From NCBI RefSeq assembly GCF_000691525.1, contig NZ_JMDW01000016.1:113872-177871 (forward strand): a stretch of DNA of 64,000 bases, in the 5' to 3' direction. Position 1 is the first letter of the stretch. Each line of letters opens with the position of its first letter. Made by a program: the position numbers and the translations under genes. The notes under the pieces were generated by a model. It had not been told where the DNA came from and did no database searches. It was given only the letters and a program-made list of their open reading frames with translations. The DNA is from Mycolicibacterium neoaurum ATCC 25795. GTDB taxonomy: Bacteria > Actinomycetota > Actinomycetes > Mycobacteriales > Mycobacteriaceae. This document shows positions 44,135 to 53,940 of the stretch, one piece after another.

Positions 44135-45592
44135 ATGACAACAGGGCTTTTCCATCGAGGACGCAGGGCGGCCGGATCCGGGCACCGACGCGTGCTCATC
44201 GATCCCGCCAGCGGTAAGTCCACCGCTACCGTCACCGAAGCCACCGTGGACGAAGCGGGCGCCGCGGTGACGGCGGCCGCCGAGGCATTCGGTGACTGGT
44301 CGCAACGCACCGCCGGTGAACGTGCCCGCGTGCTGTTGAAGTGGGCTGATCTGATAGACGCCCATGCCGACGAGCTGACCGCGATCGAGGTGGCCGAGAC
44401 GGGCAAGCCGGTGGCGGTCTTCCGGGATGGTGAACTGCCATTCGGGACGGACAATCTGCGTTTTTTCGCCGGCGCGGGCCGATCGCTGGAGGAGACGGGA
44501 GCCGGCGTGCTCAGTGCCGGGTACACCTCGATGATCGTGCGCCGACCTGTCGGTCCGGTGGTGGGCATCGCCCCGTGGAACTTTCCGATGATTATGGCGC
44601 TGTGGAAGATCGGCCCTGCGCTGGCCGCAGGAAACACCATTGTGGTCAAACCCGCACCGACGACCCCGACGAGCGCGCTCTATATCGCCGAACTCGCCGT
44701 CGCGGCCGGTATGCCGCCCGGCGTACTGGAGGTGGTGACCGGTGGTGAGGACATCGGACAGGCGTTGGTGTCCGATGAACGGGTCCACCTGATCTCGATC
44801 ACGGGATCCACACGTGCCGGTCGGCAGGTGATGTCGGCCGCCGCCGTTCGTGGTGCGCGCGTTCATCTTGAGCTCGGCGGTAAGGCCCCCTGTCTGGTTT
44901 TCGAGGATGCGGATCTGGACATGGCCGCGCACGGTATCGCCATGGGAGCCACGTACAACTCCGGCCAGGATTGCACCGCCGCCACTCGCGTCTACGCACA
45001 TCGCTCGGTGTTCGATGACCTGATGAACCGCCTTGAGGACGTCTTCGGAAGGATCCGCGTCGGCGACCCACACGATCCGCGCACCGACATCGGACCATTG
45101 ATCAGCCTCGAACATCGGTCCAGAGTCCACGATTTCGTGGAACGCGCTGTTGCTGCGGGCGCCTCGGTCCGGGTTGGTGGCGTCATGCCGGGGGGAGGCG
45201 GCGCCTACTATCCACCCACATTGATCACGGGGGCGCAGCAGTCTGCCGAGATCGTGCAGCATGAGGTGTTCGGTCCGGTGCTCGTCGGGCTGCCATTCGT
45301 CGATGAGGCGGACGCGGTTCGGTTGGCCAACGACTGTCGGTACGGTCTGGCGTCGTCGGTATGGACGACCGATGTTGCGCGGGCTTTGCGTGTCGCACAT
45401 TCCATCGATGCCGGTGTCACGTGGGTCAATGATCACCTCCCGATCGCTTCGGAGGCGCCACACGGCGGTGTGAAGGCCAGCGGTTTCGGCAAGGACATGA
45501 GCCAGGCGGCGGTCAACGAGTACACGGTGGCCAGGCACATCATGGTCAAACACGCGCCTCGTGCTGCGCACGACTCGTTCCGACCGTCGTGA
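44135..45592 (+). CDS. NAD(P)-dependent aldehyde dehydrogenase (succinate-semialdehyde/aminobutyraldehyde type)
   Basis: 485 residues. N149 (PWNFP), E246 (LELGGK) and catalytic C280 (GQDCTAATR) are all present. It oxidises the aldehyde made by the preceding oxidase to the acid. GAGGAGA before the ATG. GQDC rather than GQVC resembles gamma-aminobutyraldehyde dehydrogenases, which supports polyamine use. Confidence 0.85.
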   Translation: MTTGLFHRGRRAAGSGHRRVLIDPASGKSTATVTEATVDEAGAAVTAAAEAFGDWSQRTAGERARVLLKWADLIDAHADELTAIEVAETGKPVAVFRDGELPFGTDNLRFFAGAGRSLEETGAGVLSAGYTSMIVRRPVGPVVGIAPWNFPMIMALWKIGPALAAGNTIVVKPAPTTPTSALYIAELAVAAGMPPGVLEVVTGGEDIGQALVSDERVHLISITGSTRAGRQVMSAAAVRGARVHLELGGKAPCLVFEDADLDMAAHGIAMGATYNSGQDCTAATRVYAHRSVFDDLMNRLEDVFGRIRVGDPHDPRTDIGPLISLEHRSRVHDFVERAVAAGASVRVGGVMPGGGGAYYPPTLITGAQQSAEIVQHEVFGPVLVGLPFVDEADAVRLANDCRYGLASSVWTTDVARALRVAHSIDAGVTWVNDHLPIASEAPHGGVKASGFGKDMSQAAVNEYTVARHIMVKHAPRAAHDSFRPS

Positions 45593-45630
45593 AAAGCGCT
45601 GTGCTGCAGTACTGATATCGGTAGATGACA

Positions 45631-45662
45631 GCTCCGGGGCGTCCTAGTAGACGGGCCGGAGC
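45631..45662 (+). terminator. Hairpin after the amine-oxidase operon
   Basis: GCTCCGG (45631-45637) and CCGGAGC (45656-45662) form a 7-bp GC-rich stem, extended by GTC/GAC near the loop. It lies 39 nt after the aldehyde dehydrogenase stop. No T-tract follows. Probably a terminator, though a shorter permease transcript could also read through. Confidence 0.5.
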
Positions 45663-45695
45663 GTCGTCGTGTGTGTCAAGAAGATCCCAGAATCG

Positions 45696-45723
45696 TTGAT
45701 AACAAATATTTTTCGTCTATCAG
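45696..45723 (+). promoter_or_regulatory. Probable promoter of the amine permease
   Basis: TTGATA (45696-45701) and TATCAG (45718-45723) with a 16-nt spacer in an unusually AT-rich stretch, which includes the palindrome AAATATTT (45704-45711). The remaining leader to 45888 is GC-rich with no gene. Confidence 0.4.
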
Positions 45724-45888
45724 ATGCGGTGACCGCCGTGTGGGTCTAGCGTGTGAACCGCACCAAAGATCCGTGAGAACAACTCCGGAACAAGGTGATA
45801 CCCGAAGATGGCCGTCTCTGGGCCGCACCTGCTCGATACACCCGGCGCGACTGTCGGGCAATCGTTCGTGAGAACACTGGAGGATCGC

Positions 45889-47316
45889 ATGGCGACCAGG
45901 AATGATCCCGCTGCACTGCATTCGGTGGATGAAGTGCTGCCGCGGAAGATGCGATGGTTCGACGGTTTCGCGATGGCGATGACGATGCCCGCGGCACTCG
46001 TGGCCACCTTGGGCGCGTCGATAGCCGGCTTGGGCGGTTGGGGTGCGGCGGTGTTGTGGGCGGTATCGATGGCGATTTCGATGGCAGTGAACTGGATCTA
46101 CATCGAATTGGCGGCGATGTTCCCCGATGCGTCCGGTGGTATCTCGGGATATGCCGCCGAAGCATGGAAGAAACGGGTGCCGTGGTTCGCCCCGTTGGCG
46201 GGTGTGGGTTACTGGTTGCCCTGGGGGTCGAACCTTGCCACCTACGGCTCGTTCACCGGTCTGCTCGTGCAATCACAGTGGTTCCCGGACCAACAGTGGT
46301 CGATGGACTTCGGACCGCTGCACCTGAGCTTCCCGATCGTCATCGGGCTGGTCGTCATCTTCGCCCTGTACGGGATCAACATCATCGGAGTACGGGTCAC
46401 GATGGCCTTCGTCTACGTGACAGCGGCCATCCTGATGGTTCCACTGGCGGTATTCGTCATACTCCCGCTGTTCAGTGCCGACTGGGCACCGATGGACCTC
46501 ACCTGGAATCTGCACGGGTGGGCCGGTCTACACACCGCGATCGTATGGCTGTACGTGATGGCATGGACGACACTGGGCATCGAGGTGTGCGCCACGTTCG
46601 CTTCCGAGTACCGAGATCCCGTCCGGGACACCGCCCGCGCGATTCGCGCCTCCGCGCTGTTCTGCCTCGGGGTGTTCTTTCTGGTTCCTCTGACCCTCGG
46701 TGGATTCGCAGGAGAGCAGGCTATCGCTGAAGACCCCTCGACATTCTTCGTCGCCAGCTTCTCGCAATTGACCGGTGCCGGTGCGGACGTGATGGTGTTG
46801 TGCCTCATCGCATCCCTGGTGCTGGTGATGTTGACCTCGGTCGCCGACGCCTCACGGGTGCTGTTCAACATGGGCAAGGAGGGCATCACGGTTCGGGCGA
46901 TGGGCAAGCTCAACAGTCGCGGTGTACCGGTGCGAGCGCTGAATGTGATGCTGGTGCTCAATATCGTTCTGCTCGTGGTGCTTCAGCAACCCTTGGCCAT
47001 CATCGTGACCGGCAACCTGGGCTACATCCTGGCGCACGTGCTGGCGCTGGCGGGCTTCGCGCTGCTCCGCAAGGACCGTCCAGAGGCGGCCAGGCCCATT
47101 CGTCTACCGCGCATCTTCGTGCCGCTGTCGGTCGGACTGTCCGCGCTGCTCTCCGTGCTGCTGGTGGTGGGCGCCACGGGATTCTCCATCACCGGATACG
47201 GTGGCGTGCTGGAGTTGGGTATCGCAGTGTCGATTCTGGCCGGCGGCGTCGTGCTCTGGTGGTTCGTGCAGCGTCAAGCTCGGGTGTCCGCCGACGCCGA
47301 TCACGGCAGCGCGTAA
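45889..47316 (+). CDS. APC-superfamily amino-acid/polyamine permease
   Basis: 475 residues with about 12 hydrophobic segments. I chose ATG 45889 because GGAGG precedes it by 6 nt; earlier in-frame codons lack this. Probably imports the amine used by the oxidase and aldehyde dehydrogenase just upstream. Its 3' end overlaps the convergent gene by 16 nt. Confidence 0.85.
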   Translation: MATRNDPAALHSVDEVLPRKMRWFDGFAMAMTMPAALVATLGASIAGLGGWGAAVLWAVSMAISMAVNWIYIELAAMFPDASGGISGYAAEAWKKRVPWFAPLAGVGYWLPWGSNLATYGSFTGLLVQSQWFPDQQWSMDFGPLHLSFPIVIGLVVIFALYGINIIGVRVTMAFVYVTAAILMVPLAVFVILPLFSADWAPMDLTWNLHGWAGLHTAIVWLYVMAWTTLGIEVCATFASEYRDPVRDTARAIRASALFCLGVFFLVPLTLGGFAGEQAIAEDPSTFFVASFSQLTGAGADVMVLCLIASLVLVMLTSVADASRVLFNMGKEGITVRAMGKLNSRGVPVRALNVMLVLNIVLLVVLQQPLAIIVTGNLGYILAHVLALAGFALLRKDRPEAARPIRLPRIFVPLSVGLSALLSVLLVVGATGFSITGYGGVLELGIAVSILAGGVVLWWFVQRQARVSADADHGSA

Positions 47317-47750
47317 TCCATCGGCGGACCGTTGAGGTTCGTGGCCTCACGATGGACGACTGTGGTGGCGATCTTCTCGTCGCCGCGGGCAACTCCCACG
47401 ATCGACACCTCATCGTTCACCGCGAACGCCGCGGCGGTCTGACCGACCTGACTTCCGTGGGCGGTGATCCCGTGGGTTTGATCATCGACGCGGAAGGTAC
47501 GTGCCACTCCGTCGGAGCCCATGGCCGTCAGCGACGTCGGCGATACGGCGATCAGTCGGCCCTCCTGAATCACGGGTTGGACAGCGTGGGCCACCGGGCT
47601 GGGAGCCGGTGCGAGCGGCGGCGATTGCTGCGTGCCCATCGCGTGCATCACCAACGCGGTGGCCACCGCAGCGAACGCAACGACGAAGGAGATCGCCAGG
47701 CTGATGGCTGTGCTGCGCGGCGTGCGCTGCGCGTGCTTTCCCTGTCGCAT
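47301..47750 (-). CDS. Membrane-anchored exported protein of unknown function
   Basis: 149 residues: basic start, one hydrophobic helix (about 16-38), a proline/alanine linker, then a small strand-rich domain (RLIAVSPTSLTAMGSDGVARTFRVDD, then NDEVSIVGVARGDEKIA), reminiscent of DUF5666-like OB folds. GGAGGAGG precedes the ATG. Convergent with the permease. Confidence 0.65.
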   Translation of the reverse strand: MRQGKHAQRTPRSTAISLAISFVVAFAAVATALVMHAMGTQQSPPLAPAPSPVAHAVQPVIQEGRLIAVSPTSLTAMGSDGVARTFRVDDQTHGITAHGSQVGQTAAAFAVNDEVSIVGVARGDEKIATTVVHREATNLNGPPMDYALP

Positions 47751-47833
47751 GTCTGTTGACCTCCTCCGGTTGACCGCGGGTTACCCGGAGCTGCGTGGCG
47801 AGTAAACGCGGCACGGCGGGGTAGTCCTGCGCC

Positions 47834-48787
47834 ATGGCAAAGATCGGGTACTTCCTCTCCAGCGAGCAGTTCACCCCTAAAGAGCTTGTTGACCAGGCAA
47901 AACGTGCCGAGGACGCGGGTTTCGAGGCACTCTGGATCTCGGATCATTTTCATCCGTGGAACGACGAACAGGGCCAGAGTTCGTTCGTCTGGGGTGTCAT
48001 CGGCGCATTGTCGGAGGCCACCTCATTGCCGGTGTCGACCGCAGTGACATGCCCGACCATGCGGATCCATCCCGCGATCATCGCCCAGGCGGCGGCCACC
48101 GCCGCGGTACAACTCGACGGCAAGTTCGTGCTCGGTGTCGGCAGCGGCGAGGCTCTCAACGAACACATCCTCGGTGACCCGTGGCCTTCGGTCGGTGTGC
48201 GGTTGGAGATGCTTGAAGAATCCCTCGAGGTGATCCGCTTGCTCCTCGGCGGTGACGAGGTCAGCCACCACGGCGTGCACTACGAAGTGCAGGAGGCGCG
48301 CATCTACACCCGTCCGGAACAACCGCTGCCGATCTACGTGTCCGGATTCGGTCCGCAGGCCGCCGAATTGGCAGGCCGCATCGGTGACGGCTACGTACTG
48401 GTGACACCCGAAGCGGACCTGGTCAAGATCTTTCGCGAATCAGGGGGTGGTGACAAGCCGGTACAGGCGGGCACCAAAGTGTGCTGGGATCGAAACGCCG
48501 ATATGGCGGTCGACACCGCGCACCGGATCTGGGGAAACCAGGGGCTGCCCGGTCAGACGGCGCAGATCCTCCCGCGACCAAAGGATTTCGCTGCGCTGCA
48601 ACAGCTGGTGCCCAAATCCGAGATCGCCGATTCGGTGGCCTGTGGGCCGAATCCGGATCAGCACGCCGCGCAGGTCCGTCAATACCTCGATGCGGACATC
48701 GACGAGGTCTACGTCTCACAGATCGGTCCGGATATGGACGGTTTCTTCGCGGCCTGGCAGCGCGATGTTCTACCCCAGCTGCGGTGA
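47834..48787 (+). CDS. F420-dependent oxidoreductase, G6PDH-related luciferase-like family
   Basis: 317 residues, TIM-barrel LLM family. Begins KIGYFLSSEQF and has SDHFHPW, TCPTMRIHPA, GSGEALNEH and YVSGFGPQAAEL, the pattern of F420-dependent glucose-6-phosphate dehydrogenase relatives (TIGR03557 type). Shorter than Fgd1 and without its full sugar site, so the substrate is probably not G6P. Uses reduced or oxidised F420 in the cytoplasm. Short gap to a convergent transpeptidase gene. Confidence 0.85.
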   Translation: MAKIGYFLSSEQFTPKELVDQAKRAEDAGFEALWISDHFHPWNDEQGQSSFVWGVIGALSEATSLPVSTAVTCPTMRIHPAIIAQAAATAAVQLDGKFVLGVGSGEALNEHILGDPWPSVGVRLEMLEESLEVIRLLLGGDEVSHHGVHYEVQEARIYTRPEQPLPIYVSGFGPQAAELAGRIGDGYVLVTPEADLVKIFRESGGGDKPVQAGTKVCWDRNADMAVDTAHRIWGNQGLPGQTAQILPRPKDFAALQQLVPKSEIADSVACGPNPDQHAAQVRQYLDADIDEVYVSQIGPDMDGFFAAWQRDVLPQLR

Positions 48788-48801
48788 GGGGGCATCGGCT
48801 A

Positions 48802-49455
48802 TCAGGCGGGCAGAGCCTGATCGCCGATGCCGATGGTGATGCGCGGCGACGCCGCCGGATCGAGCCACTGCAGCAGGGCCCGCATATCGGCGCGAGCCAC
48901 GGCGATACAGCCCCAGGTGGGCTCGCCGTCGGTCACATGCAGAAAGATGCCGGCCGACCGGCCCGGGATCCGGGCGGGATTGTGGTCGATCAGCACGGCG
49001 TAGTCATACATCGCGCCCGAAGAGCCCAGGTTCTCCGCGTCCTTGGACGGCATGGTCGGTGAGCGCACAAGGGTGTTGTAGGTGGGGGAGTCGACGTCCT
49101 CATCCCACCAGTCCTGGTCGTCCACGCGGGTGTACGGCAGTGCGGTGCCCGGATCTGGTTCGCGCCCGAACGCCATCCCGAGCGGGAAGGTGCCCAGCGG
49201 AGTGCGGAAGACGTCATCCTGAGGCTCACCCACGCCCAGTTCCCCGAGATCGGCCGGTATCGGTCCGATCACCTGCTGCCAGTCGCGGCCGACCATCTCA
49301 TAGGCGGTGAGCGTCCCGACCGGCGAGTCCGCACTCGGTGCTTGCACCGTGATCAGCTGGGACTGTGTCGGCTGGGCCGACGCGGTCGGGGCGGCCACCA
49401 CTCCCAGCAGCACGAGCGCGGCGCAGGATGCCAGTCGTCGCAGTTCCTTGCCCAT
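48802..49455 (-). CDS. Secreted L,D-transpeptidase-like YkuD protein (Rv0309-like)
   Basis: 217 residues: signal peptide 1-27 (LASCAALVLLGVVAAPTASA), then a YkuD-type domain. Catalytic pieces: His in FLHVTDG and Cys in TWGCIAV. ATG 49455 follows GGAGAGG. M. tuberculosis Rv0309 has the same layout (HTTDGGPTAGC). Probably crosslinks or edits the wall or attaches other molecules. Confidence 0.8.
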   Translation of the reverse strand: MGKELRRLASCAALVLLGVVAAPTASAQPTQSQLITVQAPSADSPVGTLTAYEMVGRDWQQVIGPIPADLGELGVGEPQDDVFRTPLGTFPLGMAFGREPDPGTALPYTRVDDQDWWDEDVDSPTYNTLVRSPTMPSKDAENLGSSGAMYDYAVLIDHNPARIPGRSAGIFLHVTDGEPTWGCIAVARADMRALLQWLDPAASPRITIGIGDQALPA

Positions 49456-49520
49456 ACCGTGATGTCCTCTCCTGGATCCTTCGCGCCATTGTGCGTGTCC
49501 GGCCGGATAGCTTTGCACCC

Positions 49521-50660
49521 ATGCCGACATCCGGGACGACACCGAGCGCCGACGCAACGCGGGCAGCCGACGCCTGGTTTCTGCATCGGGGCCTCCCATC
49601 GGCGGTGCCGGCGCGGGCTCGGTGGCGGGGTGTCCTGCCGCGGTCGGCCCCCGCGTTGACCGCGTGGGCCGTGCTGATGCTCCTGAGTCTGGTCGTGACC
49701 ATCGCCTCGGGTGACCAGGATATCGACATCGATGACGACCCGACGATGTCGCAGTGGACGGCTTTGGGCGTGCTCGTCTTCATCCCGATCGCGATGGCGC
49801 TGGCCGGATATGGTGCCGGCCGGATCAACAGCACCGGCGGTCGGTGGCTCGCCTCGGCCGGCGCGGTGGTGGTCGGTGTCTGCTCGGATTGGCCAGGTGA
49901 CGATGTGGCCGGTGTACTGCGGGATATCGCGGTCGACCTGTCGGTGGTTGCGGGCATTCTGATTGTCACCGGGACCGGTGTGGGATCGATCCTGGGCTGG
50001 TCGGCCCGCGTGGCGGTGGGCCAGCTCCGTTCGGCGGGACGACTCGTCGTCCGAGCGTTGCCGGTGGTGCTGCTCACGGTGCTCGTGTTCTTCAACTCGG
50101 TCGTCTGGGCCATCGCTTCGAATCTGGGTGCGCCGCGGATGGCACTGCTCGTGGGTTTCCTGGCATTGATCGCGATGGGGTTCCTCGTCTCGGGCATCAG
50201 CGACCACCTGCGCGCGGCGGACGGTTCGACCGGGCACGAAGGGTTGGCCGATACGCCGTTTGCGACGATGCCACAGGTTGCGGAAAGCGGCCCGCTGAGT
50301 CGGGGCGAGCGCGCCAATCTCCTTCTGGTGGCCACCATCTCACAGGTGACGCAGATGGTGATCCTCGCTGCGATCACCGGTGCGGTGTTCTTCGCCATGG
50401 GCTTGATCGTGTTGAATCCCGTGGTGTCGGAGAAGCTGACAGGCGGTGCCGGCACGCAGAGCGTCTGGTTCGATGTGACGTTACCGGTGTCGGTTGCGCA
50501 CCTGCACGTCACGGCATTGTTGACGGCTCTCACGTTCATGTATGTCAGCGCACGGGCGGTCGGTGACAGTGAGTATCGCCGGGATTTCCTCGACCCGCTG
50601 CTGGCGGATATGGAGCTGGCGGTCGCTGCCCGACACCGTTACCGGGCCGTCTCGGGCTGA
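49521..50660 (+). CDS. Polytopic membrane protein of unknown function
   Basis: 379 residues from ATG 49521, with about 7 hydrophobic segments (about 47-65, 85-105, 110-125, 140-165, 180-205, 215-235, 290-315, 340-360) and an acidic loop (SGDQDIDIDDDPT). The frame opens at 49365 over the divergent transpeptidase gene, but that part is not protein-like. No named family recognised. Confidence 0.7.
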   Translation: MPTSGTTPSADATRAADAWFLHRGLPSAVPARARWRGVLPRSAPALTAWAVLMLLSLVVTIASGDQDIDIDDDPTMSQWTALGVLVFIPIAMALAGYGAGRINSTGGRWLASAGAVVVGVCSDWPGDDVAGVLRDIAVDLSVVAGILIVTGTGVGSILGWSARVAVGQLRSAGRLVVRALPVVLLTVLVFFNSVVWAIASNLGAPRMALLVGFLALIAMGFLVSGISDHLRAADGSTGHEGLADTPFATMPQVAESGPLSRGERANLLLVATISQVTQMVILAAITGAVFFAMGLIVLNPVVSEKLTGGAGTQSVWFDVTLPVSVAHLHVTALLTALTFMYVSARAVGDSEYRRDFLDPLLADMELAVAARHRYRAVSG

Positions 50661-50785
50661 CGATCCGCACCGAATTCGACGCTCCACAGCAAGGGCCGGA
50701 TAATCAATTTCCCGACCGATGCCTGCGCGCCTACCCTGGAAGGCCGCACCGCATCGCGCGTGCGCGGTAATCCAGGGAGATCGAA

Positions 50786-52222
50786 TTGAGTACCGGGCCC
50801 ATCGTGCGTACCGAAACGCTGCCGAAAGCCCCGCCGAGCGCGGCGGTCATCATCGCGTTGCTGGTGTTCTCCGCCTTCGTCATGATCCTCAACGAGACGA
50901 TCATGAGCGTCGCGTTGCCGGTGCTGATCGTCGACTTGGACATCGCGGCTCGTACCGCCCAATGGTTGACAAGCGGTTTCCTGTTGACCATGGCGGTCGT
51001 CATCCCCATGTCCGGCTCACTGCTGCAACGCTTCTCGGTACGTACCATCTTCACCTCTGCGATGTCGCTGTTCAGTGGCGGCACCTTGATCGCTGCCATG
51101 GCTCCGGGATTTCCGGCTCTGTTGGCCGGTCGTATCGTCCAGGCCTGCGGCACCGCCGTGATGGTGCCGCTGTTGATGACGACGGTCATGAAACTGATCC
51201 CCGCCGAGCGGCGTGGGCAGACCATGGGCACCATCTCGATCGTGATCGCGGTCGCCCCCGCGATCGGGCCGACACTGTCGGGCATCATCCTCGGATCGCT
51301 CAACTGGCGGTGGACGTTCTGGATCGTGTTGCCCATCGCCCTGCTCGCATTCGCTGCAGGTCTGGCGTGGTTGCGCGTCGCCGACGATCGGGAACAGCAC
51401 ACCCCGATCGACGCAGTGTCGGTGCCGCTGTCGGCGATTGCGTTCGCCGGCTTGGTCTTCGGACTCTCCGAACTCGGCGGCCACGGTGGGCAGGGCGTGC
51501 CGGCATGGATCCCATTGGTGGTGGGAACGGTCGCCATGCTCGCCTTCGGTGCGCGTCAGCTGCAGTTGCAACGCGTGCAGCGCGCATTCCTGGATCTGAC
51601 GCCTTTCACGTACCGACGGTTCGCAATATCGGTGGGTTTGGTGGTCATCGGTTTCATGGGCCTCTTCGGCGCCATCATCATGATCCCGCTGTACGTCCAG
51701 GATGTGCTGGGACGCAGTGCTCTGGTGGCGGGGCTGACGAGCCTGCCCGGCGGTCTGTTGATGGGGATGGCTGGACCACTGGTCGGGCGGGTGTACGACC
51801 GTCACGGAGCGCGCAGGCTGGTGGTGCCGGGCTCGATCATGTTGTTCCTGGCACTGTGCGGCTTCGCGCTGATGTCGGCCGCCACACCCCTCTGGGAACT
51901 CGTTGTGCTGCAGACGATCATGATGGTCGGCCTGGCAATGATGTTCACACCGCTGATGACGGACGCGCTCGGCGTGCTACCGGATCGGCTCTATTCGCAC
52001 GGCAGCGCCATCATGACCACGCTGCAGCAAGTGGCGGGCGCCGCCGGTACCGCCCTGTTCGTGACGGTCATGGCCAAGGCGTCCACCTCGGGTGGCGCCC
52101 CGGACATGCCGGGTGTGCACGCCGCGTTCGTGGCGGCGGCCGTCATCGGTGCGGTCGCGGTGGTGGGGGCGTTCTTCACCGCCGCGCAGCCGAGTCAGGC
52201 CGGCGGCACCCCGGTGCACTGA
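50786..52222 (+). CDS. MFS drug-type exporter, DHA2 (14-TM) family
   Basis: 478 residues with about 14 hydrophobic segments. The N-terminal motif ILNETIMSVALPVL and GRIVQACGTAVMVPLL (antiporter motif C region) identify the LmrB/EmrB-like group of proton-coupled multidrug exporters. TTG start with GGGAG 6 nt upstream. No regulator directly beside it. Confidence 0.85.
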   Translation: MSTGPIVRTETLPKAPPSAAVIIALLVFSAFVMILNETIMSVALPVLIVDLDIAARTAQWLTSGFLLTMAVVIPMSGSLLQRFSVRTIFTSAMSLFSGGTLIAAMAPGFPALLAGRIVQACGTAVMVPLLMTTVMKLIPAERRGQTMGTISIVIAVAPAIGPTLSGIILGSLNWRWTFWIVLPIALLAFAAGLAWLRVADDREQHTPIDAVSVPLSAIAFAGLVFGLSELGGHGGQGVPAWIPLVVGTVAMLAFGARQLQLQRVQRAFLDLTPFTYRRFAISVGLVVIGFMGLFGAIIMIPLYVQDVLGRSALVAGLTSLPGGLLMGMAGPLVGRVYDRHGARRLVVPGSIMLFLALCGFALMSAATPLWELVVLQTIMMVGLAMMFTPLMTDALGVLPDRLYSHGSAIMTTLQQVAGAAGTALFVTVMAKASTSGGAPDMPGVHAAFVAAAVIGAVAVVGAFFTAAQPSQAGGTPVH

Positions 52223-52237
52223 TATGCGTGCCGCCGC

Positions 52238-52921
52238 TCAACTCCCGAACCGGGTCATGATGATCTCGGCGACTGTTTCGACGACGGCATGGGTTTGCGG
52301 GTCGTCGGCGGCCTCGTATCGGTCATCGTCGGCGAGGTAGCGCGCGCCGGCGATCGACCCGTGGTCGGCGGCCACCTCGATCACCTCTGCGGGCCAGCCG
52401 ATGACCCGCAACTCCGCCGCGAACTCGATCGACGCCGACGCCGGCACCACGGCATCTGCGTCTCCGGTGAGCAAGGTGAACGGGGTGGGTGTGGTTCCCG
52501 CCGGAACTCCGGACTGCACGACTCCGCCGGAGATCGGGTCGTCTGCCCAGAACGCGCCTCCGAGACACACGGTATGGCCCACTGCGATATCGAGTTCCGA
52601 AGCACGCAAGGTGAGGCCTGCTGCGGCCACACCGCCCAGCGACCAACCGATCACCGTGAGGTCGCTTCCTGCTGCCTGTTGCGCACCGAACCGTGCCGAT
52701 GCCAGGAGATCGGAGCGTCCCGCATCGGGGGCATGGGAGTCCCAGTCGGCGGCGATGACGGCGAGGCCGCGCTCGGCGAGAACTTCGGCCAGCGGTCGGA
52801 CGGCCGACCGGGAATCGGTCTGCGTTCCGTGCCACAGCAACGCGGTGGCCGGGCCCGGGGTGCCGTAGACGTCGGCCGCCCGGCCCGGGGCGTACTCCAC
52901 GGTGCGCATCGGCCGGCTCAC
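52238..52921 (-). CDS. Alpha/beta-hydrolase of dienelactone-hydrolase-like type
   Basis: 227 residues from GTG 52921. Nucleophile elbow GWSLGG, acid in TGDADAVVP and His in VAADHGSIAG. I chose 52921 because it gives a GTGA overlap with the preceding small gene; the frame is open to 52954. A general esterase/lipase; substrate unknown. Confidence 0.75.
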   Translation of the reverse strand: MSRPMRTVEYAPGRAADVYGTPGPATALLWHGTQTDSRSAVRPLAEVLAERGLAVIAADWDSHAPDAGRSDLLASARFGAQQAAGSDLTVIGWSLGGVAAAGLTLRASELDIAVGHTVCLGGAFWADDPISGGVVQSGVPAGTTPTPFTLLTGDADAVVPASASIEFAAELRVIGWPAEVIEVAADHGSIAGARYLADDDRYEAADDPQTHAVVETVAEIIMTRFGS

Positions 52922-53160
52922 GAATGCGGGGTCGGGCTCTGGGTGGATTCCCATTTCGATTCCAATGCCCGCTGTGCCGGGGTTCCGGCGGCCAGCTCAA
53001 GCTGAAACGTCTCACCGTCGTCGGCCTCGAAGGTGACCAGGTAGCCGGCCTTCACCTCTTCCTTGTGCACCACCTTGTGGGCGCCGGCGCGGTCGTCCAG
53101 CGAGACGATGTCGCCGGGCGCCACGTCATCGATGATGCCGTCGGTCGGAGTGTCAGCCAT
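52918..53160 (-). CDS. Small conserved protein (DUF1918-like)
   Basis: 80 residues, acidic, single compact beta-rich domain (GDIVSLDDRAGAHKVVHKEEVKAGYLVTFEADDGETFQLE). DUF1918-type proteins of this size are common in actinobacteria and have no known role. GTGA overlap with the hydrolase. Confidence 0.7.
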   Translation of the reverse strand: MADTPTDGIIDDVAPGDIVSLDDRAGAHKVVHKEEVKAGYLVTFEADDGETFQLELAAGTPAQRALESKWESTQSPTPHS

Positions 53161-53189
53161 GCTGGCGTGGTAGCCCGAAAACGGCCGTA

Positions 53190-53861
53190 CTAAACCCGCG
53201 GCAACAACGCCGCCATCCCCGCGATCATCACCTCCAGTTCGAATTCGAACTGGTCCAGTGGTGTCGGTGCCGGACCGTCCAGCGCCGATCGCAGGGCCGG
53301 ATACTCCTTCGCGGCAGCGGTATCGAGCGCATCCCGGGTTTCGGCGCCATAATCGTGCTGGCCGGCGGATGCCTGCAGCGCGTTCGCGGCGCCGGTCTGG
53401 GCGATACCGGCGATCGCGGTCAGCGCCCGTCGCGCATCGACCGCGGCGAAGCCCGCGTCGAGCAGCACGGCGATCACCCGTTCGGCCAGTCCCAGCGCGG
53501 CGGCAGCGTCGGCGCCGCGCAGGGAGGTGTGTTCGACGGCGATGCCGATCTGGATCAGCCCCGCGCGGAAGGAGCGTGCATAGCTGCGCATCACCGTCGG
53601 CCAGTCGGTATCGGTGGGCAATCGCACGCCGGCCAGCTCGGTGTCGAACCGGTCGGTGACCACCAGTGACAGCAGGCCCTGCCGATCGCCGACGTAGTAG
53701 TGCAGCGCCTTGCGGCTGACGCCGAGCGCGTCGGCGACGGTCTGCATGCTCAGGTCCTGCGGCGCGATCTGCCGGGTGGCGGCCACGATCTGCGCGCGAC
53801 TGATCTTCGCCGGGCGACCGCGGGTCCGATGTGGGACGCCGGCGTTGCTGTGGCCTGCCAT
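53190..53861 (-). CDS. TetR-family regulator with reduced C-terminal helix set
   Basis: 223 residues: HTH at about 22-65 (MQTVADALGVSRKALHYYVGDRQGLL), which has the TetR-R-type RGRPAKIS lead-in. ATG 53861 or 53879 possible. Divergent from the dehydrogenase-like gene at 53941; the AT-rich 53880-53905 lies between them and probably holds both promoters. A weak dyad TTTTCGCC...GGTAAAA lies there. Confidence 0.8.
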   Translation of the reverse strand: MAGHSNAGVPHRTRGRPAKISRAQIVAATRQIAPQDLSMQTVADALGVSRKALHYYVGDRQGLLSLVVTDRFDTELAGVRLPTDTDWPTVMRSYARSFRAGLIQIGIAVEHTSLRGADAAAALGLAERVIAVLLDAGFAAVDARRALTAIAGIAQTGAANALQASAGQHDYGAETRDALDTAAAKEYPALRSALDGPAPTPLDQFEFELEVMIAGMAALLPRV

Positions 53862-53940
53862 GGCTGGCAGCCTAACCACTAATTTTCGCCAGTCGGTAAA
53901 AACTGTCCCGGGTGCGGCGGTGGCTCCCTATGCTGAGCGA

